A DNA stretch of 64,000 bases from Flaccisagitta enflata (GCA_965153355.1 OZ231128.1:50158001-50222000); one strand, 5' to 3'; shown: positions 1 to 11,660, numbered from the stretch's first letter. Made by a program: numbers and translations. The notes: generated from the letters alone by a model not told the origin.

Positions 1-19
1 CTGTCTGTCTGTCTGTCTG

Positions 20-115
<96 letters not shown>
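1..115. repeat. (CTGT)n then (CT)n microsatellite
   Basis: Seen directly: about five CTGT units grade into an almost pure CT run to 115, cut by the window edge on the left. The tetranucleotide-to-dinucleotide grading suggests the CT run grew from a CTGT seed. Confidence 0.97.
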
Positions 116-117
<2 letters not shown>

Positions 118-525
118 GGGAAAATGTAAATAATTGATAGATGCTTCATTCTTTTGATCACCAGCAGATTGAAAGGTGAATCTTTAGATGCTTTGCCTTT
201 CCCCTTTTCTCCTCTATTTTATTCCTCAAACCCTCCTACCCTTGTTCGATGTCTTACTTCCATTTTTTTTTTTTTTTTTTTTTGTCTTTCAAAATTAACG
301 CCATCTTATCCTCAACCAAAATCTCCTCGCTTCTTCTTCCCCGTTCCCCTCCCCCTCCCCCAGAAAAGAGGGAAAAACACAAGAGAAGAAGACCTCGCGC
401 CGTCGGTAGGTCAAGAAAGAAGAAAGAGATAGTGCCAAGCGTATACAAGATTCTTGGAAACAGCTGGAACAACAAGGAAAGCGTGAGAGAGTCGGTCCAA
501 CGGTGAATCTCGTCGTCCAGTGTCA

Positions 526-530
<5 letters not shown>

Positions 531-598
<68 letters not shown>
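531..598. repeat. (GA)n microsatellite
   Basis: Pure GA run of 34 units. It ends five bases before the left TA target site of the Tc1-like element that starts at 605. Confidence 0.97.
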
Positions 599-601
<3 letters not shown>

Positions 602-604
602 GTA

Positions 605-1212
605 CTACCTAGGAAATAAGTATTGCAACACCTAGGGTATAAGTTTATTTATTCATCAATACAATACAAGAAAAGTCAATACGAGTGAATTAATATTTGG
701 TATGTCCTCCTTGGGCCTGAATAACAGCTTCCATTTGCCTTGGCATTGATTCGTAGAGCTTTTCCAGGTAATCTGGCGTGACTTGTCTCCAGACCTTGCT
801 TGCAATTTTTTTCAACCCTGCGATCAATGTGGCTTTTCACCGTAAGTTTTTCATCCGACTCCAAAGGTTTTTGATCGGATTGAGATCTGGTGAGTTCCCA
901 GGCCATCCCTCAAACCTTTTGACGCCGTGATCTTGATCAAACTAATTCTACAAAAATGGCACTACTGTCCATAAGATTTTGTAAACAGGTTGCGAAAAGA
1001 ACCAATGCGACTTTTTTCATGATTTTCAAAAAGCTACGTTTTTACGTTTCCTTGCGCCATTTCTAAACAAATTGACCGAGAATTCTGCGGTTGTGCTAGA
1101 TTTGAAGAAAATTTGATGTAGATTAAGAATCTCACAAAGAAAAGGTCAAAATTCCATCCCAAATCCGAGTTATCTTAGTTTAAAGATGTTGCAATACTTA
1201 TTTCCTAGGTAG
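605..1212 (-). mobile_element. Tc1/mariner-type DNA transposon, internally deleted
   Basis: The ends are perfect inverted repeats of about 26 bp (CTACCTAGGAAATAAGTATT at the left, its exact complement at the right). They are flanked by TA dinucleotides at 603-604 and 1213-1214, the target duplication of the Tc1/mariner superfamily. At about 0.6 kb it is well short of a full element (about 1.3-1.6 kb). It keeps the 3' part of a transposase gene on the minus strand (690-940), so it is a deletion derivative. Two other elements (1913-2495, 60300-60886) share the CTA..TAGRA end pattern and an internal CATTTCTAAAC stretch, marking one family. The identical ends suggest it is the youngest of the three here. 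Confidence 0.9.
690..940 (-). pseudogene. Tc1-type transposase, C-terminal remnant
   Basis: Read on the minus strand, the frame gives GWPGNSPDLNPIKNLW, the signature around the third catalytic residue of Tc1 transposases (family consensus PDLNPIENLW). After an in-frame TGA (837-839) it continues to end in MPRQMEAVIQAQGGHTKY and a stop at 690, the usual Tc1 C terminus. The residue expected to be the catalytic Glu is Lys (PIKN for PIEN). The N-terminal DNA-binding half and the first two catalytic Asp regions are absent; beyond about 940 no family similarity can be read. It is a dead relic: truncated, with a stop and a lost catalytic residue. The source was a Tc1-like cut-and-paste transposase that acts in the nucleus on TIR ends. 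Confidence 0.9.
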
Positions 1213-1820
1213 TAGGATGAGAATGTTAAAAAGACTAAATATACGGAGAATGCGGAGTGTGGTGCATTGGGTCACTATGTCCTGACTTTTGCAAATGCCA
1301 TGCCTCCATGGAAATATGGTGGGCCACAATGATTTTTTTTTTTTTTTTGACTAAATCTCATTTTCCTGTGTCTAAATTGCACTGTACTCATGCTCACTGC
1401 TACACTTCCATGTGGATAAAAATCATATAATGGGAAAGGGGGGTTGATAGGGCAAAGGCGAAGGCAGGGCCGTTTTGGGATAATTGATCTGTCAGAAGAA
1501 GGATAAATTGGTACTGGGAGAGAGTGAAAGAACGGGACGGACCAACGACAACGGACAGACATGTCTTGACACAAACGCGCCACACAAAGAGTTAGATCAC
1601 CCGAGCTAAAGAAAATTTTCTAACCCAGCCTCTGACCATCCAGCAACCACCCCAAAAGGCCTTCTATGGTGCGAGTTGAAATTATGTGCACGGGAAAGCT
1701 TAGATATTTTTGCGTTGGAATCAAAAACGAGAACCAAAAGTGGAATGACATAATTATTCTCGTGGATTACTGGTAAATGGACCATCCAATGCCATTGTTT
1801 CAAATCAAACTTGCCCTGTG

Positions 1821-1910
1821 TTGGATCGTTGCCGGTTACACCGCTACTCCAGTCGCTTGCGGGTGGGCAGGGGAATATCTAAGTTCACCAGAGCATTTTG
1901 ACGGGAGCAG
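1821..1910 (+). mobile_element. Hairpin-ended element, subfamily A, first half (split copy)
   Basis: Degenerate A-type sequence: CCGGTTACACCGCTACTCCAG, then the conserved GCGGGTGGGCAGGGG and a GGGAGCAG block. The copy breaks at 1910 where a TA-flanked MITE entered, and resumes at 2498. Confidence 0.75.
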
Positions 1911-1912
1911 TA

Positions 1913-2495
1913 CTATCTAGAACATAAGTATATCGACAGTATAGGGATTGGATAATCTATCAGTATGGGAATCATAAAAAAATCTCCAAAATATGATAGA
2001 TACTTAATATTACATCTTTGGCGCTCAACAACAAACTGTATATAGATTTTCTAAGCAGTTTTACAAAAATGCTAAGAATAGATGCATGATTTCTCTCCCT
2101 CATAAAATTTTGTTTAAAAAAATTCCTAAGTGTATGCTATGTTCTCTCTTTTGCTTCAGTTGCAATCCTAATGACTCAACCAAGAAAATGCAACAAAGGT
2201 GTTAGGCGCTGTAATGAGGACCAAAAATAGGGTGAAAAAACCTCCAATCTATCTGAAAAGAGACTTAGTAACTTGTAAAGAAACTAGATGCATTTTTTTT
2301 TCATATTTTTTGATTGGAGTATCAATCTTGTTTTGCTTGTCATTTCTAAACGGCTTGAGCTAAAAGGATGCGATTTGCGGCATTTGGTCAGAAATTCAAA
2401 GTAGTTTCAGAATCTCACTGATTGTTATGTAATTTTTTTATTCTTTATAGAGTTATTGCTTTAAATGCCTGTCGATATACATATGTTCTAGATAG
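1913..2495. mobile_element. Tc1/mariner-like MITE (CTATCTAGAACATA ends)
   Basis: Terminal inverted repeats of about 27 bp with one mismatch (CTATCTAGAACATAAGTATA at the left; complement at the right, AAG versus ATG), flanked by TA at 1911-1912 and 2496-2497. It is 583 bp with no transposase-like frame. The insertion interrupts a hairpin-ended A element. Joining the flanks gives GAGCAG-TA-ACG..AAAGACC, which matches the uninterrupted consensus GAGCAGTGAGGTCAAAGACC, so both boundaries are well fixed. Confidence 0.9.
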
Positions 2496-2497
2496 TA

Positions 2498-2612
2498 ACG
2501 TTAAAGACCCCATGAACAACGGAAAAGTGCGAGGGAACGATCGACGAACGGACTAATAAACCGACGGACAGACGGATAAAGCGGGGTGTAAAATCGGGAT
2601 CCACGACTAAAA
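2498..2612 (+). mobile_element. Hairpin-ended element, subfamily A, second half (split copy)
   Basis: Resumes at AAAGACC, followed by a degenerate core (GGACTAATAAACCGACGGAC), AAAGCGGGGTGTAAAATCG and a decayed end CCACGACTAAAA. The terminal hairpin is no longer intact, so this is an old copy. Confidence 0.75.
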
Positions 2613-2942
2613 TCTACCATATTGAAGACATAAGTTGGTGAAAAGATGGGCGGGGTAAAGAACAGAGGTTGTTAAATCAAGAAGGTTGGATAGAAAACGG
2701 AAGCACCATGGCTTTATTGTAGGCCATCCCAGAGAAAGAGAAAGAGCTCAAAACCAGATCGAGGATGGAGGAAGGAAGGAAGGAAACGCGATTGTTGATC
2801 TTTGTGGGAGGGTGCATGATCTGTTCTGGGCCCACTTCTTTGCACTTTTTCCCATAACATTGCCATGTTTACAATGAGATTTACGCCAGAGACTTTCCCA
2901 CCCCCTACAGGCGTGCCTCTCAAAGCTTCGGCCGCTTCTTTC

Positions 2943-2945
<3 letters not shown>

Positions 2946-2988
<43 letters not shown>
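2946..2988. repeat. (CT)n microsatellite
   Basis: Pure CT run of about 21 units. Confidence 0.97.
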
Positions 2989-2993
<5 letters not shown>

Positions 2994-3533
2994 AACACAC
3001 TCCATGAACAATGTAAACAATCTGCGATGTCTGCCACTTCGTGTTATGCTCCTATCTAATTTTTCCCATCTTTTTACCGTGCCCCTTATATCCCAAATTT
3101 CTTATCTTACGCGGATATTGGGTTTTCTTTTTACTCTCCTTTCAATAAGTTTGCCTCATGTACGAGGGGTTTTTTTAATAAAAGAGTTTTGTTCCAATCA
3201 AAATCGTGGGTTTTTTTTCTGATATGAAAAAAAAAAGAAGAAAATGGGAACGATTAATCGTGCATTCGTTTCTTTGTTGTACGTGATGGTGAGTCAGTTC
3301 ACTTTCATTATCCGTGTCTCGCAATAGCTTACCAGCCATCATGCAAGAAGATCTTCAGTTTCAGGACAGATTTGTTTAACAGAAAAATTGCACCTTTTAT
3401 ATCTTCCATATTACAATTTACGTCATCGCTTTAAGGCCTAAAAACGGTTTGTTTTCACTTTTCAACCGATTGAAAAAAAAGGGTTTCAAACATTTATCCC
3501 CTTTGCATTTTTATGAGTTGAGAAGTGGGTCTA

Positions 3534-3535
<2 letters not shown>

Positions 3536-3601
<66 letters not shown>
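3536..3601. repeat. (CT)n microsatellite
   Basis: Pure CT run of about 33 units. Confidence 0.97.
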
Positions 3602-3605
<4 letters not shown>

Positions 3606-3609
3606 ATTT

Positions 3610-5160
3610 CTCATGACATTTTCCGCTCTCTTTCCCCTGCATTTTTCACTGACTTAGTCATTGTCATCGAGTCATCCAATAAATCTCGCATTGTTAGCTA
3701 ATCCTCACAGCCCAACTCATCCGATTTTCTCATTCAATCCATCGCTTCTACTCCCAATTTTGTCCTGTAAGATGGAGAGACAGAGATAGCCATTGCTTTC
3801 TATTTGAATTTCAATTCCATTTTCCAATAAAAGAAGCGAACCGCGAAGCAAGAATAACAGGGTGAGCAGGAAATTTGCCGCAAACATAGGTCATTGGGGG
3901 GTATTTGGAACTTTTTCTTGCAAATAGTTTTGCGGAATAATAGTTTTGCCCATTATTCAATCACAGCGCCCTATGAAAGTTAAGATGGATTTCGAGATTT
4001 AGATTAAATTAGACAAAATGGAAATACTATTTGCTCTAGCAATTTCTTATGCTTGGCATCCTTGAGAGGTCATTACTGTTGCATATTTAACCTTGGTATA
4101 GTTGATATCAAATGATCTTACCCAACCCTGATCAGGTCTGGGCAATTGGAAATAACTGACAAGAAACTTTTTTCTAATAGCGAAAAAAATCTGTGGGACA
4201 TGGACATGGACCACCCTCTCGAGACTGACAAAATAGTATGGCCCTCTCAGGAAGGCTCCTCAAAGTGATAGTCTTTAAATTCATTCAATACAATGACAAG
4301 TTAATAGCTGAAATTTCTTTTTTTTTTAATTTGCTTATAACTCGTAAACGGTTGATCGTAGAGTGAAATTGACCTCGTTTTTGCCCCCCTTTACCAAACC
4401 TTACTCACATTGAGGGTAGGTTATTAACAAAGTTTCGTTGAAAAAAAATTATATTTTGTTTAAATGAATTATTTGAACTATCGTGTCTCGAGTTGTCTCT
4501 TATCATTTGGCATATATGTGTCTCATAACAGTCCCTCTTCTCAATACTGCCTCTTGCGATCTGGTCATCAACTTATCATTCCAAATCTAGAATCTTGTAC
4601 TAAAAAAGATTGATAGAGAGCAGACTATCATTTTCAGGAGAATTTTTTTCATTCTTTTGTCTTAGATGTTCTATTTCGCAAAAAAGATAGCAATCTGTAG
4701 GGGGTGGGACATGGACATGGACATGGACATTTATCAATTTACAATCGCAACTTTTGTAATTCTTATTGTCAATGTCATTGCTCAGTGTTATGATATATTA
4801 AATATATTCAATACATGCTTCATGGAAATTGCGCCAAATTTCCTGCTTACCCTGTTACCGCTCTTCACTAGGCGGTTAACCCAATGTTCCAAGGCTAGGT
4901 AGTAGAATCGTTTTGGGCCTTTGCATCACAAAATTGGAAGTCTTTTATGGTTGTTTTTTTACATCGAAAATTCGAAGAAATCATTTTCTGCATCGTCTTT
5001 TTCCTCTCTATTAGTATTTGAGCCTTTATCCCAAGTTTTCATTAAGTGTAATTTTGCATCGTTTTCCTGGAAGTTAAATAGAGCTTACGTCTTGCCCCCT
5101 TGAATTCTAGAAGATTGACCCACCTTCAAACTTTTTCTAGTGTTGAAGAATGGATGACCC
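3610..5160. other. Intergenic sequence, no gene identified
   Basis: AT-rich sequence with short open frames only (60-78 codons, no recognisable protein). A GGACAT hexamer is repeated four times near 4707-4731. The stretch at about 4328-4400 (CTCGTAAACGGTT) resembles the interior of the Tc1-like MITEs, but I found no matching ends. Confidence 0.6.
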
Positions 5161-5209
5161 CAGGTCAGTACTTCGTAAAAAAGACTTTAGGCCTTAAAAC
5201 ATTCTATTA

Positions 5210-5535
5210 CCTGATACATCGGAATGTTGGAACGATACTCTAGCTCTGCAAAGTCGAACGGTCTGTCCTAATTTTGGTAACACAGGTAACAATCATTGGC
5301 CCTTATCTATTTTGGTAAGTATTAGTGTTTAGGGTTAGACTTAGAGTGGATGTTTGCAAGTTAGTTTTGCTAAATGCAAAACTAGGAGTGATGCGCGTAG
5401 TAACTAGTCAGTGAGGGCTCACAAGGCTCTCTTCCATATTTTTCAGTTTGGGTACAGTGAGGGATATTGTTCCGCCTATCATACTACTCAGTACCTTGGA
5501 TTAGAATGTCCGGAAGTTGGTAGTTTGATAATCTC
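5210..5535 (-). repeat. Dispersed copy of the 317-bp satellite monomer
   Basis: On the complementary strand this diverged sequence runs through the same landmarks as the tandem array at 10642-11660: CAATCATTG, AAAACTAGGAGTG, GCGCGTAGTAACTAGTCAGT, GAGGGCTCACAAGGC, the AGGGATATTGTTCC block and GTACCTTGGATTAGAATGTC. It is single copy here, and could be a progenitor or a dispersed escapee of the satellite. A shorter relative lies at 6411-6470 and another at 59850-59935. Confidence 0.8.
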
Positions 5536-5779
5536 ATGGATTTTTAGTCAGATTTCAAGAGGGAAGTAGCCCAACTTTGCGGCCAAAATAACCAAAATAT
5601 ACCATTTCTATCACAACCACCTCTTAGTTATGATAAACAAACCAAACTTGCGGTTCCTTAATTGGATTGAAGATTGTTTTTCTCTTTTGTTCTAGTTAGA
5701 ATGAATGTAAAATTAACCAGAAACAATCAGGTATATGAGTTTTGAGTGCATGAGGGGGAAACATACTACAAACGCTAAG

Positions 5780-5807
5780 TGCTTCCAAACTTTTTTCCTA
5801 GATAGTA
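5780..5807. mobile_element. Right end of a Tc1-like MITE
   Basis: GCTTCCAAACTTTTTTCCTA followed by GATAG and TA matches the right end of the element at 60300-60886. The matching left end is not clear. A candidate at 5171 after TA is too diverged to accept. Confidence 0.45.
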
Positions 5808-6410
5808 GTCATTGAGGGCTCACAAGGCACACTGGAAAATAGGGCATGCTTACCCGTCTGTACCATCTGTCTGGAGTCTGTGAGAGCAATGGTTTACATT
5901 TTTGTACATAGAGGCCACCTCTTTTGATTGCCAGAAAGTGCAATGAAAACAAAAAACTCTCACTCCCCTGCAGCTTCTCCTGCCTCTCAGCTGTCTCTGC
6001 TGTTCCTCAGCTGCATTTTGGTCCCGTTTTTTAAGGGAAAAAATCCATGAAAGATGCGATGATGGATTTCCATAATGCAATGAGCAGATATTGCAACTAT
6101 TTTCCATGTGCTATAACTCCTAAAGTGATAAAAAGTGTATCTTCAGATTTTGAACATAGAATCGTTATTGCCATAGCTACAGATAGAGCCTAGTCTTTCC
6201 TTGGCAAAAGGCGGCAATGGATTTTTTTTCTGTCTCAGTAATGATATAAAGAGGAAAACATTACTAAAAGTAACTTTCTGGGCAATACAAGATAAAGAAT
6301 TGTTCAAAACTGGTGTGGATCACTTTCCATAAGACCTATCTTTAGATCTATCAATTAAAAATTGAAATAAAAAATTCATTGTTTATTCGCCATATTACTA
6401 AAAAAACGCC

Positions 6411-6470
6411 CTTAGTGCAAGGCTCTCTTCTATATTTTTCAGTTAGGGTAGAGTGAGTTCCATCTATCAT
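6411..6470 (-). repeat. Fragment of the satellite-related dispersed repeat
   Basis: CAAGGCTCTCTTCTATATTTTTCAG and TAGAGTGAG match the corresponding part of the copy at 5430-5470. Confidence 0.6.
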
Positions 6471-6802
6471 ATTAACAATAAAGGTCCGTAACATGTTTTT
6501 TTTTTCCGTATGAAGGACGCGATTTCCGACCGTTGTTTAGCGCGCGTATGCGTTTGCGTGTGTGTTTGTGTGCGTATGCGTTTGTGTCAGTCTGTCTACG
6601 TGTCTGTCTGCATGTCCATCTGTCAGTCTACCCGTCCTTCTGTCTATCTATGTCTTCTTCTCCTTATGCATCGGTGTGAACCCATGTGTGTTTGAAACAT
6701 GTAATCGTGGTGACATTTGCTTGCATCTCATAAATAAAGATTGAAACATTCAATATTCATGTTGCACATGAAATCCACGGATCGCACTCCCCTTATCTCT
6801 TG

Positions 6803-6805
<3 letters not shown>

Positions 6806-6869
<64 letters not shown>
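6806..6869. repeat. (CT)n microsatellite
   Basis: Pure CT run of about 32 units. Confidence 0.97.
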
Positions 6870-6872
<3 letters not shown>

Positions 6873-7078
6873 CTATTTTTTTATGTCTCTCTTTTGCCAA
6901 ACTAGGTTCCCTGGTTGGTTTATAGATGACAGTGCATGTACAGTATGCAGAAACAAGATCATACCCCAGTCTTATCAATAGATGGGAAAATACGGGGGCA
7001 CTCATATCATTGATACCAATTGTGCAATTATGTAAATGATGATGTTGAAACTGTGCTTATAAAATGCTTATACATGTA

Positions 7079-7763
7079 CAGTGGAACCCCGCAATAACGG
7101 ATTTAAAGGGACTAGTTGTTTTTTTTCGGTTGTGCCGAATTCCGGTGTTGCCAATTTGACTATTGTTGATCATGAATGAGCAAAGAATAACAAAAGCTTT
7201 GATGCAGGAAGACAGAACACGTCTTGTAACAAAAAGATAACCTGAAAAGCGATAATGAAAAAAAATAGGAACAGATAAGTAGAGGGTAAAAAGAATGTCA
7301 GAATGACGGACTGGCAGACAGACAGACAGGAAGAAAGGCAATTAAGAAGACAGGAAGATTGACATTTGAACGAATCCCAATAGACCGATAAAAAGATAAT
7401 CAGACCAAAAGACATGAAGAGAAAAAAAAACAAAAAGGAAAAGAAAAAATCGAGAGACAGACAAACTAAGAAATAAACAAGGTCGGATACACGGCGAGAC
7501 AGTCGCGAATGGTTAAGCAGGGGCAAAGTAAGCGATTAACCTCGCTTATGTTACAAAACATACAAAGTGTGCGTGCCTTGAAGTGGACAAATGTCTGCAT
7601 GCGGGTTTCCTCTTCATAAAAGATTGAGTAACTTCATTTTTTGGCGATGAAAAAATTAATCTTCTGAATCTTTGGTGAAGTCATTTTTGTAAGATGCAAG
7701 ATATTTATTGTTGGAGATGGATAAAGTAAATCAGTAGTGCATCAGTCATATATCAGGTAAAGA

Positions 7764-7859
<96 letters not shown>

Positions 7860-8131
7860 TTCGCGAAATCCTATTGATGCCAACAATTTCACCACTAGCT
7901 TCGCGGCGATTGCCATCGATGGATGCCGATTTTCCGTTATTGGCCTAGGGATTACTAGCCTTCGGACCGTTCAGATCATGCGGATTAGACGAACTTTTCG
8001 ATACAGGCGAAGCCGGTTCTAGCGGGATTTTGATACAAAGAAATAAAAGAGAAAATGCAGGGACCAATGAAAACTTTCCGCTATTGCTGGGTTTCCGTTA
8101 CTCTTGGGTCCGTTATTGCAAAGTTTAACTG
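7079..8131. mobile_element. pogo/Tigger-like non-autonomous DNA element
   Basis: Left end CAGTGGAACCCCGCAATAAC and right end complementary to CAGTTAAACTTTGCAATAAC, both flanked by TA (7077-7078, 8132-8133). CAGT..AACC..nnATAACGG ends with a TA target are typical of the pogo/Tigger branch of Tc1/mariner. The similarity extends inward on both sides through repeated (T)CCGTTATTG and CCGCTATTGCTGG motifs. About 1.05 kb, with no transposase frame. It contains a 90-bp CT array at 7766-7855. Confidence 0.8.
7766..7855. repeat. (CT)n microsatellite inside the pogo-like element
   Basis: Pure CT run of 45 units, lying within 7079-8131. Confidence 0.97.
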
Positions 8132-8506
8132 TATGTATAAAACGGAAAGAGGAAAAAAAAATTTCTCCTTTGGTATCAATTGCCTAAATTTGTCTATTGG
8201 TTAACTCACTCAACAATGTTTAACATGAACTGCCTTGGGTTTGGTTGATCTAAAGGTCACAGGTTTGAATCATTGACTGGTTTTGAAACTCGTGTCAATG
8301 GGAAAATTTGAAATATCTGCAAAACAAGCAGTTTCGCCTTGAATTTTACATTAAATGGTTTTTTTTTTCATGTGAGCCAGAGGGGGATACCATACCCCAT
8401 CTTCAACCCCTTGAGGCTTAGACATCATGCATTCAAGATATAAGTCCCCCGGCTTCGGCTATGAGCTTATTCGTATTTCCAGGTCTTGACGACATCTTCC
8501 AAAAAA

Positions 8507-8528
8507 AGATAGATAGATAGATAAGTAA

Positions 8529-8600
<72 letters not shown>
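8507..8600. repeat. (GATA)n microsatellite
   Basis: About 23 GATA units with one early interruption (AAGTAAATA), then a short GATT tail to 8610. Confidence 0.97.
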
Positions 8601-8602
<2 letters not shown>

Positions 8603-8845
8603 TGATTGATAATAAGAAAAAAGAAAGAATGAAGGAAAGAAAATGAAAACTCTTGTTTTAAATAGAGACGTCAAAAAAGAAAAAAGGGACTCATGATTTT
8701 GGTTGAAATGGCAAAATTGGTCACTGCTTCACTTTTCTTTTCATTTTGCTCTTTTTTTGTTCTTGTTTCCTTTCATTCTTTATTCATAGTCAATTCTTTC
8801 CTCTTTTTTTTTTTTTTTTCTTTTTCTTTCTTTTGCCCTTTTTTC

Positions 8846-9027
8846 CTTTTTAGTCGCAGACACGCGACTCTACAAATAGAGTCGGTCGGTCGGTCCATCA
8901 GTCTGTCTGTCCCACCATCCCTCCGTCCATAACATTTTTTAATTGCGAGGGTTTTTTTTTTTTTATTTTGCATAACTGCCCCCGCCCAACCAACCGCGAC
9001 TGTGGTGCCCATGTATCCGACCTTGTT
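8846..9027 (-). mobile_element. Hairpin-ended element, subfamily A
   Basis: Complete copy with its hairpin on the left: TTTTTAGTCGCAGACACGCG, a GGTC/GTCC core, a T-rich stretch, then CCCCGCCCAACCAACCGCG, GTATCCGACCTTGTTT. The downstream complement CCGCGACT matches the stem of the hairpin (AGTCGC..), the pairing typical of the family. Confidence 0.85.
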
Positions 9028-9631
9028 TTTTCTTTTCTTTCCTTCTTCCCCTTTCTTTTCCTAATATAATTGTTCGTCTTTTTTTTTTTTTTTTTTTGTG
9101 GTAGCAGCCCTGAAGGTAAAAAATCTTGTAAGAAGAGAGTATAGGAAGGTCCCTCATAGGTTCTACCTGGTTTAGGGGTCCAAATCTTGCCTTTAGTGTA
9201 TCATGTCTTGACTCCTGAGTCAGGACTCCTGACCTCCCATACCCCCATACTGATCCTGTCCATGTCCAAAAACGATGGTTTTTTCAGCGCCCGGATCCTG
9301 GCTTTGGAAATTAGGATTAAGTTATCTTTGTTCAGGATTATGGCCTGCAAAATAGTTTCTAACCCGAAAGTAACAACCAAGACCCTGGACTCGTAGATCA
9401 AAGTCCCCATGGAACCTACAAGACAAATTTGAGGCCACTGCACTGCTTCAGTGAAGTTGAATAAATGAAAAAATAAATAACCAAATAAAAAAAAAACAAA
9501 TAAAAGAATGAAAAAATAAAAACAAATAAAAACGAATAAACAAATAAAACAAAACAAAACAAACCGCTAAAACAGGGCACAGGTACCGCTGATCATATAC
9601 TTCCCTGCGGCTGTCATTTTTACTTCCTAGT

Positions 9632-9746
<115 letters not shown>

Positions 9747-10042
9747 TGTCTCCATTTCTATCTAAACAGTTTCTTACTATCGGTTAGCTTTGTCTCGGCA
9801 TTCACTGGCGAGCTCACAATGGAGTCTTGTCAACTATTTCTACAGCAATTTCTGTTTGCTATTGTCGTCTCTTGTTGGTCAACAAGTTGATGTACTACGG
9901 CATCTTTCTCCCTCAATCATCAACAGTACATACATCATTGGTCTCCTCAGCTTCATTTTACCTTTATCAGATTCGGTCAAAACTGTGGTCATCTTAAACG
10001 AGGTCCCCATTAATCATAAACACTTTATCCTCACTTTAAAGG

Positions 10043-10193
10043 TGTGTCTGCATTAATCAGCTTATTCGGATATTTTATTTGAATATTGATATCCGGATAT
10101 TTCATGTTGTAAATTTGGTAAATTCACTATGTAGAATATCCGGATATTGATATCCAGATAAAATATCCAAATAATATGGAGAATGCAGACCTC
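10043..10193. mobile_element. Palindromic (foldback) MITE
   Basis: The two halves are inverted copies: TGTCTGCATTAATC..TTATTCGGATATTTTATTTG and GATATCCGGATATT on the left answered by AATATCCGGATATTGATATC, AAAATATCCAAATAAT and GAATGCAGAC on the right. A spacer of about 45 bp separates the arms. No coding capacity. Superfamily unknown; the exact edges and target duplication are not clear. Confidence 0.75.
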
Positions 10194-10289
10194 ATCACCA
10201 ATTTCTAAGTGAATGACTAACGGCATGATATTCATCAACACTGTACTATTAACAAAGTCTAAATTTGGGGACAACTACACTAAGCCGGA

Positions 10290-10640
10290 CCTCCCAATAG
10301 ACACATAAGGCTTAAGTCTAGGGCCCCGCGGTAATAGGGGGCCCTGCGGTACGGCCCCCAGCGTTAGGAGAAAAAAAATGGGAAAAAATAATGATAAAGT
10401 AAAAAACTAAGCGGGGAGGGTTGGGCTTGTGGGTCCGCAGTAACAGTCAAGCCTAATGCCAGCCCCACATGATACATTGGGTTTAAAAGCCCTGATTACA
10501 GTTCACAGAATGGTAAGAATTTCACCAGTTAAAAAAAAACAAAAAACAAATTGTAAAATCTCTTGACGTGCTTCAAAGTTGCTACAATATCAATGGCTCA
10601 GAAGATATTTTTAGTCTCTTCATATATCAAAGCAGAAAAT
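10290..10640. other. Unclassified repeat-like sequence
   Basis: Contains GGGGCCCCGCGG-type G/C blocks (CTAGGGCCCCGCGGTAATAG, GGGGGCCCTGCGGTACGGCC) in an AT-rich setting. These look like part of a mobile element, but no ends could be defined. Confidence 0.35.
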
Positions 10641-10641
10641 A

Positions 10642-11660
10642 ATATGAAAAGTGGAACAATATCCCTCACTATCCCAAACTGAAATAAATGGAAGAGGGCC
10701 TTGTGAACCCTCACTGACTAGTTATTACGCGCACCACTCCTAGTTTTCCATAAAACAGAATCTGAAAAACATTCCTCTCAACCTAACCCAAAAACAAACT
10801 GCTTACCAAAAGTAGTTAGGGCAATGATTATCACTTTAATAACCAGAATTCAACAAATCACCCGAGGGTAACATTGTTAAGAAACCATACCCTTAGAGGA
10901 TAGAATCGAGGTCAAGCTTAATGCGACCGCCGGACATTCTAATCCAAGGTACTGAGTAGTATGAAAAGTGGAACAATATCCCTCACTATACCCAAACTGA
11001 AATAAATGGAAGAGGGCCTTGTGAACCCTCACTGACTAGTTATTACGCGCACCACTCCTAGTTTTCCATAAAACAGAATCTGAAAAACATTCCTCTCAAC
11101 CTAACCCAAAAACAAACCGCTTACCAAAAGTAGTTAGGGCAATGATTATCACTTTAATAACCAGAATTCAACAAATCACCCGAGGGTAACATTGTTAAGA
11201 AACCATACCCTTAGAGGATAGAATCGAGGTCAAGCTTAATGCGACCGCCGGACATTCTAATCCAAGGTACTGAGTAGTATGAAAAGTGGAACAATATCCC
11301 TCACTATCCCAAACTGAAATAAATGGAAGAGGGCCTTGTGAACCCTCACTGACTAGTTATTACGCGCACCACTCCTAGTTTTCCATAAAACAGAATCTGA
11401 AAAACATTCCTCTCAACCTAACTCAAAAACAAACCGCTTACCAAAAGTAGTTAGGGCAATGATTATCACTTTAATAACCAGAATTCAACAAATCACCCGA
11501 GGGTAACATTGTTAAGAAACCATACCCTTAGAGGATAGAATCGAGGTCAAGCTTAATGCGACCGCCGGACATTCTAATCCAAGGTACTGAGTAGTATGAA
11601 AAGTGGAACAATATCCCTCACTATCCCAAACTGAAATAAATGGAAGAGGGCCTTGTGAAA
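10642..11660. repeat. Tandem satellite, 317-bp monomer, 3.2 copies
   Basis: The landmark GTGGAACAATATCCCTCACT recurs at 10651, 10968, 11286 and 11603, giving periods of 317, 318 and 317. Monomers are nearly identical, differing by a few bases such as ATCCC/ATACCC and CTAACCC/CTAACTC. The fourth is cut off at GGGCCTTGTGAA, about 58 bp in. Each monomer holds a small hairpin (GAGGGC..GCCCTC as read on the minus strand), CCGAGGGTAAC and GCGACCGCCGGACATTC. Near identity implies recent unequal crossing-over or rolling amplification. A diverged single relative is at 5210-5535. Confidence 0.95.

Noticed and set aside
5171-5805. Full Tc1-like MITE ending at 5805
   Set aside because: The right end is convincing, but the proposed left end (CTTCGTAAAAAAGACTTTAG) aligns poorly with it, so only the right end is annotated.
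9140-9430. Possible MITE with TAGGTTC..GAACCTA ends
   Set aside because: The inverted match is only about 8-9 bp and no target duplication is clear. The internal GAGTCAGGACTC palindrome is short.
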